A stretch of DNA of 64,000 nucleotides, from the NCBI GenBank assembly GCA_028752905.1, contig JAQNBH010000007.1, forward strand, positions 20,823,646-20,887,645. The letters are read 5' to 3'. Made by a program: the position numbers and the translations under genes. Shown here one piece after another: positions 55,676 through 64,000 of the stretch (positions are counted from its first letter, which is position 1; the number at the start of each line of letters is the position of its first letter). This DNA is from Cladorhizidae sp. MBARI D1340-BT2 (taxonomy: Eukaryota > Porifera > Demospongiae > Poecilosclerida > Cladorhizidae). A model generated the notes under the pieces. It was not told the DNA's origin, made no database searches, and was given only the letters and a program-made list of their open reading frames with translations.

Positions 55676-56040
55676 CCCCTAGCCCCACAGCCACTGCCCT
55701 ACAACCACTGCCCTAGCCCTACAACCACTGCCCTAGCCCCACAACCACTGCCCTAGCCCTACAACCACTGCCCTAGCCCCACAACCACTGCCCTAGCCCT
55801 ACAACCACTGCCCTAGCTCTACAACTACTGCCCTAGCCCCACAACCACTGCCCTAGTCCCACAACCACTGCCCTAGCCCCACAACCACTGCCCTAGCAAC
55901 CACTGCCCTAGTCCCACAACCACTGCCCTAGCCCTAGCAACCACTGCTCTAGCCCCACAACCACTGCCCTAGCCCTATAACCACTGCTACCAAAGGATAC
56001 CCTAGCAACCACTGCCCTCACCAAAGGATGCCTAGCCCAG
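55676..56040. repeat. Minisatellite, about 20-bp unit, C-rich
   Basis: Copies of CACAACCACTGCCCTAGCCC with T/C variants and occasional shortened units, about 17 in all. The last copies are mixed with ACCAAAGGAT. Confidence 0.9.
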
Positions 56041-56157
56041 CCCTAAACCACTTCCAGCAACAATGCCCTAGCCCTAGTGTTAGATGGCAACAACTTTGAA
56101 CTTCAGACATCCATGAGTCCTGGGATAATTCTCTATGTCTGTGCTGGTCACATGTGG

Positions 56158-56312
56158 AGGGGGAAGCCGCACCAAGGATGCCCGAGCCCGACCCCACAAG
56201 GACTCCCGAGCCCCACCCACCAAGGATGCCCAAGCCCGACCCCCCAAAGACGCCCGAGCCACCAAGGATGCCTGACCCCACCCACCAAGGACGCCTGAGC
56301 CCCACCCTACTA
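56158..56312. repeat. GC-rich tandem repeat, about 24-27 bp
   Basis: Irregular copies of CACCAAGGATGCCCGAGCCC followed by CGACCC or CACCCAC. The Pro-rich reading across it has no supporting gene features. From 56320 to 56930 I see only AT-rich spacer with a TATATA stretch near 56590. Confidence 0.8.
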
Positions 56313-56934
56313 TTGCTCGTGCTAGAGTCGAGGAATGTAGAGAACTCACATATTCCTGGAATATTCTTGATCTCAATTGGCTTAGCTGATTCACTGAAAC
56401 ACGTCAATCCTGGATGAACTTTTCGTATCTCTGCTTGTTTCCTCTCAATCAACTGATGGATAATCTAATAGAGAAGAAACCAGCCTCATTCACCATTGCT
56501 CATGCATGTATAGAGGAATGTATAACAATAGAAGAGCTACTTCCAATATAATATATGCATATACAAACACATAATGTACAATGTATATAGATGTATATAT
56601 ATATATGTACATGCAGTTACATCTATATGCATAATATATAATGTAGAGTACTAGTCAGCACTGCGGAGTAGTAAGATTTCATCACCATGATTATGACGAG
56701 AATTTATACCCATCAATATACAAGCTGCCCTATGCTGTTTTCAGTGGGCACATGGTAGGCGCTCAGTATGTAGATTTTGTCCAAATTCTATGCAAGGCCT
56801 AGAGGAAGGATAGTGATGAAGATCCAGTTGCAGACATGGGTGGAGCTGAAGTCGATGACTTGGGAACTTTCAGAGAACATGAGGATCATGAACAGCAATA
56901 GCTCAAGGCAGAGGTAATGGTTGGACATAAAACA

Positions 56935-57730
56935 ACCAGCAAACCCTCACATAGAGTTAGCTCTTGCCTGGACACTCAAGCAACCAGCAAACCCGCTATC
57001 TCTTGCCTGGACACTCAAGCAACCAGCAAACCCTCACATAGAGCTGGATACTCAAGCAACCAGCAAACCCTCACATAGAGCTAGCTCTTGCTAGCAACCA
57101 GCAAACCCTCACATAGAGCTAGCTCTTGCCTGGACACTCAAGCAACCAGCAAACCCTCACATAGAGTTAGCTCTTGCCTGGATACTCAAGCAACCAGCAA
57201 ACCCTCAGACACTCAAGCAACCAGCAAACCCTCACATAGAGCTACATGTAGCTCTTGCCTGGTCACTCAAGCAACCAGCAAACCCTCACATAGAGCTACA
57301 TGTAGCTCTTGCCTGGTCACTCAAGCAACCAGCAAACCCTCACATAGAGTTAGCTCTTTCCTGGATACTCAAGCAACCAGCAAACCCTCACATAGAGCTA
57401 GCTCTTGCCTGCAACCAGCAAACCCTCACATAGAGCTAGCTCTTGCCTGGATACTCAAGCAACCAGCAAACCCTCACATAGAGCTAGCTCTTGCCTGGAC
57501 ACTCAAGCAACCAGCAAACCCTCACATAGAGCTAGCTCTTGCCTGGTCACTCAAGCAACCAGCAAACCCTCACATAGAGCTAGCTCTTGCCTGGACACTC
57601 AAGCAACCAGCAAACCCTCACATAGAGCTAGTAGCTCTTGCCTGGATATACTCAAGCAACCAGCAAACCCTCACATAGAGCTAGCTCTTGCCTGGATACT
57701 CAAGTAACCAGCAAACCCTCACAGTGAGCT
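56935..57730. repeat. 48-bp satellite array, about 17 copies
   Basis: The unit contains CAACCAGCAAACCCTCACAT, then AGAGCTAGCTCTTGCCTGGA and CACTCAAG. AGAGCTAGCTCT inside it is a perfect 12-bp palindrome. Several units are shortened or carry an extra ACATGTAG. Open frames across it (SKPSHRASSCLDTQAT) reflect the unit length and are not genes. Confidence 0.95.
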
Positions 57731-58607
57731 AGCTCACTTAACTTTCAAGCTTCCTTGCCAATGATCACATGAACGCAGCTAATGAAAGAGTGTGTCAATT
57801 ATAATCAATAGTGCCAGTTTACAGTTTCAGATGCATCCACTATAATTATTAAAGAAGCACCCATCCTTTAAGGTGATAAGTGGGTGCTGACCAGGTCATC
57901 TACACAATAGGTACACATGTAGTACTAGAGTTGTACAGTGTAACAATGATTAGCACATGAAGAAGAAATTATTGGTCCCTGAAATACTAGACAATCCCCA
58001 TATCCTCAGCCTCACATTACAGCAAGGAACAACAAATAACCAATTTTATTTGTTTTTAAAGACGGTATAGAAGACCCTTTACCTTCCTTATCCTTGGGGC
58101 GGGAGGAAAAATGGGTGTGGTGTTTCGAGCATAGATGACATGTGCAGCAGGAATTTTACACCTCGCTGTCTTAAGTTAAAAAATGGCGGACAGTTTGTTG
58201 CATGTGTAGTAATAACAACTCAGCTTGACTAGCAGCTAGCTGGCAGTGGCTTCTGAGCTCGCCCCTCCAGCATCGAGTTCAAGTTTGCCTTGCTTGTGAG
58301 AATAACTCTGCACTCTCCCATCCACTTGCCAGGGATGTAATCTGATTGGCCACACAACTACAGGTGTGCGGACACAAGTTATATGTGCTGCTAGAGACAC
58401 CAGACACCTTTCTTCCTTCACCCCTACCCCCAACCAGATAAGGAAGGTGAAGAAGGTAAAGGATTGGCTATGCCATGTGTTAAATGCTATTAATAACATC
58501 TGTAGTAGTTATGGCTGTTGAGTTACCTGCTTTTGCCTCTTGATTATGGACGAGAAATGTGTGTAGGGGATCCTTGGATTAAGCTCACACTGAGGACACA
58601 ACAGCAA
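57731..58607. other. No confident gene; possible promoter-like ATGGCGGAC
   Basis: Unique sequence between two large arrays. At 58180-58191, AAAATGGCGGAC resembles a YY1-type start-site element, but the following frame stops after eight codons (MADSLLHV). The reverse-strand frame 58236-58499 has no known domain. Confidence 0.3.
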
Positions 58608-60265
58608 CAGCAACAACAACAAATGGAAGGTTATAAACACAGTGGAAGGATCACCTCATGAGACAGCAACAAATGGAAGGATATAAACACAGTGGAAGGA
58701 TCATCTCAAGACACAGCAACAAATGGAAGGTTATAAACACAGTGGAAGGATCACCTCAAGACACAGCAACAAATGGAAGGATATCAACAGTGGAAGGATA
58801 ACCTCAAGACACAGCAACAAATGGAAGGATATCAACACAGTGGAAGGATCACCTCAAGACACAGCAACAAATGGAAGGATATCAACACAGTGGAAGGATC
58901 ACCTCAAGACACAGCAACAAATGGAAGGATATCAACACAGTGGAAGGATCACCTCAAGACACAGCAACAAATGGAAGGATATAAACACAGTGGAAGGATC
59001 ACCTCAAGACACAGCAACAAATGGAAGGTTATAAACACAGTGGAAGGATCACCTCAAGACACAGCAACAAATGGAAGGATATCAACACAGTGGAAGGATC
59101 ACCTCAAGACACAGCAACAAATGGAAGGATATCAACACAGTGGAAGGATCACCTCAAGACACAGCAACAAATGGAAGGATATCAACACAGTGGAAGGATC
59201 ACCTCAAGATACAGCAACAAATGGAAGGATATAAACACAGTGGAAGGATCACCTCAAGACACAGCAACAAATGGAAGGATATCAACACAGTGGAAGATTG
59301 ACCACATGAGACAACAACAAATGGAAGGATATCAACACAGTGGAAGATTGACCACATGAGACAGCAACAAATGGAAGGATATAAACACAGTGGAAGGATC
59401 ACCTCAAGACACAGCAACAAATGGAAGGATATAAACACAGTGGAAGGATCACCTCAAGACACAGCAACAAATGGAAGGATATAAACACAGTGGAAAGATC
59501 ACCTCAAGACACAGCAACAAATGGAAGGATATAAACACAGTGGAAGGATCACCTCAAGACACAGCAACAAATGGAAGGATATAAACACAGTGGAAGGATC
59601 ACCTCAAGACACAGCAACAAATGGAAGGATATAAACACAGTGGAAGGATCACCTCAAGACACAGCAACAAATGGAAGGATATAAACACTGTGGAAGGATC
59701 ACCTCAAGTCACAGCAACAAATGGAAGGATATAAACACAGTGGAAGGATCACCTCAAGACACAGCAACAAATGGAAGGATATAAACACAGTGGAAGGATC
59801 ATCTCAAGACACAGCAACAAATGGAAGGATTATAAACACAGTGGAAGGATCATCTCAAGACACAGCAACAAATGGAAGGATATAAACACAGTGGAAGGAT
59901 CACCTCAAGATACAGCAACAAATGGAAAGATATAAACACAGTGGAAGGATCATCTCAAGACACAGCAACAAATGGAAGGATTATAAACACAGTGGAAGGA
60001 TCACCTCAAGACACAGCAACAAATGGAAGGATATAAACACAGTGGAAGGATCACCTCAAGACACAGCAACAAATGGAAGGATATCAACACAGTGGAAGGA
60101 TCATCTCAAGACACAGCAACAAATGGAAGGATATAAACACAGTGGAAGGATCACCTCAAGACACAGCAATAAATGGAAGGATATAAACACAGTGGAAGGA
60201 TCATCTCAAGACACAGCAACAAATGGAAGGATATCAACACAGTGGAAGATTGATCACATGAGACA
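58608..60265. repeat. 50-bp satellite array, about 33 copies
   Basis: The unit contains AACAAATGGAAGGATATAAA, then CACAGTGGAAGGATCACCTC and AAGACACAGC. Variants: ATATCAAC for ATATAAAC (58780-59340 mainly), GATTGACCACATGAG (59290-59360 and 60250) and CATCTC for CACCTC. Since 50 is not a multiple of 3, the frame rotates from unit to unit; long frames across it are artefacts. Confidence 0.95.
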
Positions 60266-60890
60266 GCAACATATGACTCTTCTCGCTATACTTCAAATGA
60301 GTGAAGTTGACCTGATAAATAGCAAAAATGTTGGTGGGGGTATATATTTAATTTGGCAGATGAATGGATATCTCACCAAGTTAAACTCCACCAACATTTT
60401 GTCACGATGCCGCTATGTCTAGTGGGTGTGGTCTGCTAATTTTCTCACGCTGCAAGAACAATGTAGCGATGTTCAAGTCCTTTGTTGGAGAGAAGCTTCC
60501 AAAAAGTAAGTCATTCTCAGTCAGGAAACAAGGAGCCTGTACCTGACAAAGCAGAGGTCAACGAACACTGCATCATGGCCTCTCTCCATGTCTCTTTACA
60601 GGGGGATTCTTCACCTATGCTCAGATTGTCAGGTCCCCGAACACAGCTCTCCAAAACAAGGTCAGACAACCTGAGGTGTCGCATCAACACAATTAACAAA
60701 CCCGCCAGACTTAAATCTGCTAACTTCCACACTCACTGACACTAATCGAGACCAACCATGACAAGTTTAATTCCGCCATGTCACCTGGCTGGGCAAGACA
60801 TACAGCTACAGGACTCTGGCAGCCATGAAGAGAGCAGCAACACTTCTTGAGCGAGACAACCTCAAGAGAGAGAAGAAATATCAACACACA
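60266..60890. other. No recognised gene
   Basis: Contains an 85-codon frame (60482-60739) with no known domain and a Lys/Arg-rich short frame (MKRAATLLERDNLKREKKY, 60825) that runs into a MITE. Neither has splice or family support. Confidence 0.35.
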
Positions 60891-60891
60891 A

Positions 60892-61044
60892 CAGGGTTTC
60901 ATTTAGAAAATTGTCCAAGGGGGGGCAACTGGAGGAATCTGGATTTTAAGGGGGGGGAAGGGGGGGTCAAATGGATTAAAAAAATACAATTTCCAAGCAA
61001 TTTCCAAGGGGGGGGGGGGGCTGCCCCCCTTAAATGAAACCCTG
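60892..61044. mobile_element. MITE, 153 bp, TIR CAGGGTTTCATTTA
   Basis: Starts CAGGGTTTCATTTAG and ends TTAAATGAAACCCTG, an inverted repeat of about 14 bp with CAG/CTG ends as in hAT-derived MITEs. The interior has long G runs (60910-61020) and a C run before the right end, so the transcript could fold into a strong hairpin. No 8-bp target duplication is evident. Confidence 0.7.
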
Positions 61045-61910
61045 CGCTTGCACGCACACGCAGACACAAGGAGAACAAGTCATAGAACTTATACCTCGCA
61101 CCTCAGGATTCACGCCTGTGTGCCGTGGTTACTATTCCTGAGGTCAGTGGTTTATTGCAGAGTCAGCATGATAGACATGTACAGTAAGTAGGTGGAGCTA
61201 CGCTTCTCTCTAAGGACAGACCTAATTTGCTGGAAATGAGATGGCTATAATGTCTTTATTCAAATTCTCAGAGAACTTCCCAGGTTCTATTCTGGCAAGA
61301 TGGAGGCTCCAATGGATGTATATAAGAAGTAGAAAGCTTACGATGCTTGATGCTTTTTGATATACATACATACAGTGTACATATAGACAATTCAATGGCT
61401 CTTCTTTGCTTCATTTATGCACAGCACAAAGTTAAAAATAAAAATTTAAGGTAAAAATTGACTGTGTGCAAGGTGAAAAAAGTTCCCAATTCATACAGGT
61501 AGTGGTGGACAAGGCAAATACTGAACATAGTTTTTAAAAACTTGTTTTAAGCGTTATGAATTTAGGGGGGGGAGAGGAATAATGGAGCACTCATGAACAA
61601 CATGAACAAGAAAGTGTTCATTGACCTCCCCGTGCTTGGGGTCCTATTACCATAGTTACTGGTCCAGTTCAGAGGTGAGGTGGGTGAACAGGTGAGCACA
61701 GAGTCAGCATAAGCACAAACCATATAAACGTGGAATAGGTGGGACTAAGATTAGAGCGACCGCTTAGGATTAAATGACTTTTCAGGTCTGGTGCCAGCAG
61801 CTATGTTCCGTAAAGATTTCTTTTGCGGCAAGAATAAGTCTTAATACACTGTATAGGTAAAACATGGACATTTCAGTTCTTTTGATCTGACAAACATGTG
61901 ACAGATAATT
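61045..61910. other. No recognised gene
   Basis: Unique sequence before the terminal array. No coding motif, tRNA or terminal repeat recognised. Confidence 0.4.
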
Positions 61911-61911
61911 G

Positions 61912-64000
61912 ATTAGGATATGGTGAGCCAACTACATCTTGACATGCTACTGTAGGATATGGTGGGCCAACTACATCATGACATGCTACTGTAGGATATG
62001 GTGGGCCAACTACATCATGACATGCTAGGATATGGTGGGCCAACTACATCATGACATGCTAGGATATGGTGGGTCAACTACATCATGACATGCTAGGATA
62101 TGGTGGGCCAACTACATCATGGCATGCTAGGATATGGTGGGCCAACTACATCATGGCATGCTAGGATATGGTGGGCCAACTACATCATGGCATGCTAGGA
62201 TATGGTGGGCCAACTACATCATGGCATGCTAGGATATGGTGGGCCAACTACATCATGACATGCTAGGATATGGTGGGCCAACTACATCATGGCATGCTAG
62301 GATATGGTGGGCCAACTACATCATGACATGCTAGGATATGGTGGGCCAACTACATCATGACATGCTAGGATATGGTGGGCCAACTACATCATGACATGCT
62401 AGGATATGGTGGGCCAACTACATCATGGCATGCTAGGATATGGTGGGCCAACTACATCATGGCATGCTAGGATATGGTGGGCCAACTACATCATGGCATG
62501 CTAGGATATGGTAGGCCAACTACATCATGACATGCAAGAATATGGTGGGCCAACTACATCATGACATGCTAGGATATGGTGAGCCAACTACATCATGACA
62601 TGCTAGGATATGGTGAGCCAACTACATCATGACATGCTAGGATATGGTGGGCCAACTACATCATGGCATGCTAGGATATGGTGGGCCAACTACATCATGA
62701 CATGCTAGGATATGGTGGGCCAACTACATCATGACATGCTAGGATATGGTGGGCCAACTACATCATGGCATGCTAGGATATGGTGAGCCAACTACATCAT
62801 GGCATGCTAGGATATGGTGGGCCAACTACATCATGACATGCTAGGATATGGTGAGCCAACTACATCATGACATGCTAGGATATGGTGGGCCAACTACATC
62901 ATGGCATGCTAGGATATGGTGGGCCAACTACATCATGACATGCTAGGATATGGTGGGCCAACTACATCATGGCATGCTAGGATATGCTGAGCCAACTACA
63001 TCATGACATGCTAGGATATGGTGGGCCAACTACATCATGACATGCTAGGATATGGTGGGCCAACTACATCATGGCATGCTAGGATATGGTGAGCCAACTA
63101 CATCATGGCATGCTAGGATATGGTGGGCCAACTACATCATGACATGCTAGGATATGGTGAGCCAACTACATCATGACATGCTAGGATATGGTGGGCCAAC
63201 TACATCATGGCATGCTAGGATATGGTGGGCCAACTACATCATGGCATGCTAGGATATGGTGGGCCAACTACATCATGACATGCTAGGATATGGTGGGCCA
63301 ACTACATCATGGCATGCTAGGATATGGTGAGCCAACTACATCATGGCATGCTAGGATATGGTGGGCCAACTACATCATGACATGCTAGGATATGGTGGGC
63401 CAACTACATCATGGCATGCTAGGATATGGTGGGCCAACTACATCATGGCATGCTAGGATATGGTGGGCCAACTACATCATGGCATGCTAGGATATGGTGG
63501 GCCAACTACATCATGGCATGCTAGGATATGGTGGGCCAACTACATCATGGCATGCTAGGATATGGTGGGCCAACTACATCATGGCATGCTAGGATATGGT
63601 GGGCTAACTACATCATGGCATGCTAGGATATGGTAAGCCAACTACACCATGACATGCTAGGATATGGTGGGCCAACTACATCATGACATGCTAGGATATG
63701 GTGGGCCAACTACATCATGGCATGCTAGGATATGGGCCAACTACATCATGGCATGCTAGGATATGGTGAGCCAACAACTACAGCTAGGATATGGTGGGCC
63801 AACTACATCATGGCATGCTAGGATATGGTGGGCCAACTACATCATGGCATGCTAGGATATGGTGGGCCAACTACATCATGACATGCTAGGATATGGTGGG
63901 CCAACTACATCATGGCATGCTAGGATATGGTATGCCAACTACATCATGGCATGCTAGGATATGGTGGGCCAACTACATCATGGCATGCTAGGATATGGGC
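61912..64000. repeat. 34-bp satellite array, about 61 copies, running off the window
   Basis: The unit contains CTAGGATATGGTGGGCCAAC, then TACATCATG(A/G)CATG. The first two copies carry an extra TACTGTAG. The main polymorphisms are A/G in CATGACATG versus CATGGCATG and GGTGAGCC versus GGTGGGCC. Blocks with the same order of variants recur (for example 62680-62880 and 62950-63190), pointing to duplication of multi-unit segments. The true length is unknown because the array reaches the right edge. Confidence 0.95.

Noticed and set aside
57088..57707. Serine/lysine-rich repeat protein of up to 196 aa in the 48-bp array
   Set aside because: Same explanation: the 48-bp unit keeps the frame, and truncated units break it at irregular places.
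58180..58210. AAAATGGCGGAC as a gene start
   Set aside because: The frame stops after eight codons and I found no convincing donor that would extend it.
58723..60422. Repeat proteins of 100-166 aa in the 50-bp array
   Set aside because: The 50-bp unit rotates the frame through the array; the apparent peptide reuses all three frames and has no independent support.

Overview
This window looks like nuclear DNA of an invertebrate animal, most plausibly a demosponge. That is inferred from the mix of short spliceosomal introns (75 and 82 bp), several metazoan-type hAT, piggyBac, pogo and IS630-like DNA transposons, CR1/L2-like and restriction-like-endonuclease LINEs, Ty3/gypsy elements and many local tandem arrays. 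There are no operons, bacterial-style gene packing, rRNAs or recognisable tRNAs.

Layout. Positions 1-9.5 kb hold stacked dead elements: a ZMYM1-type hAT fragment, a reverse-strand LINE with PHD/RRM ORF1, APE endonuclease and reverse transcriptase, a second LINE fragment, a CENP-B/Tigger-like N-terminus and a nearly full-length but broken IS630-like transposase. Positions 9.9-13.7 kb hold a minisatellite, a non-autonomous element with 61-bp inverted repeats, and copy A of a 1.75-kb hAT element. Positions 13.7-19.4 kb hold a reverse-strand Ty3/gypsy remnant, a LINE with a C-terminal endonuclease-like domain and a long (TTA)n tract. At 20.8-21.8 kb is an intron-containing gene for an unrecognised 196-aa protein. 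Positions 22-33.4 kb are a patchwork of LINEs (one with an internal tandem duplication, one joined to an inverted piece), hAT fragments, a 2.4-kb DNA transposon with clean termini, and a 200-bp fragment of a cysteine desulfurase (IscS/NFS1) gene.

The clearest conserved cellular gene is on the reverse strand. Three exons (44365-44287, 34432-34348, 34067-33871) encode a C-terminal bromodomain of GCN5/PCAF (KAT2) type, or less likely BPTF type. Its 9.85-kb intron contains a Ty3/gypsy element split by a hAT transposon with a perfect 8-bp target duplication, an LTR expanded into a tandem array, a 21-bp satellite and another hAT.

From 44.6 kb to the end are a piggyBac derivative with TTAA duplications, copy B of the 1.75-kb hAT inserted in a minisatellite, pogo-like ends, one broken unclassified ORF, and very large tandem arrays (unit lengths 41, 65, 30, about 20, 48, 50 and 34 bp). 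The last array runs off the window. No coordinated new pathway is evident. The most unusual items are the desulfurase fragment, the bromodomain gene's intron, the poorly classified transposon families and the density of unrelated satellites.
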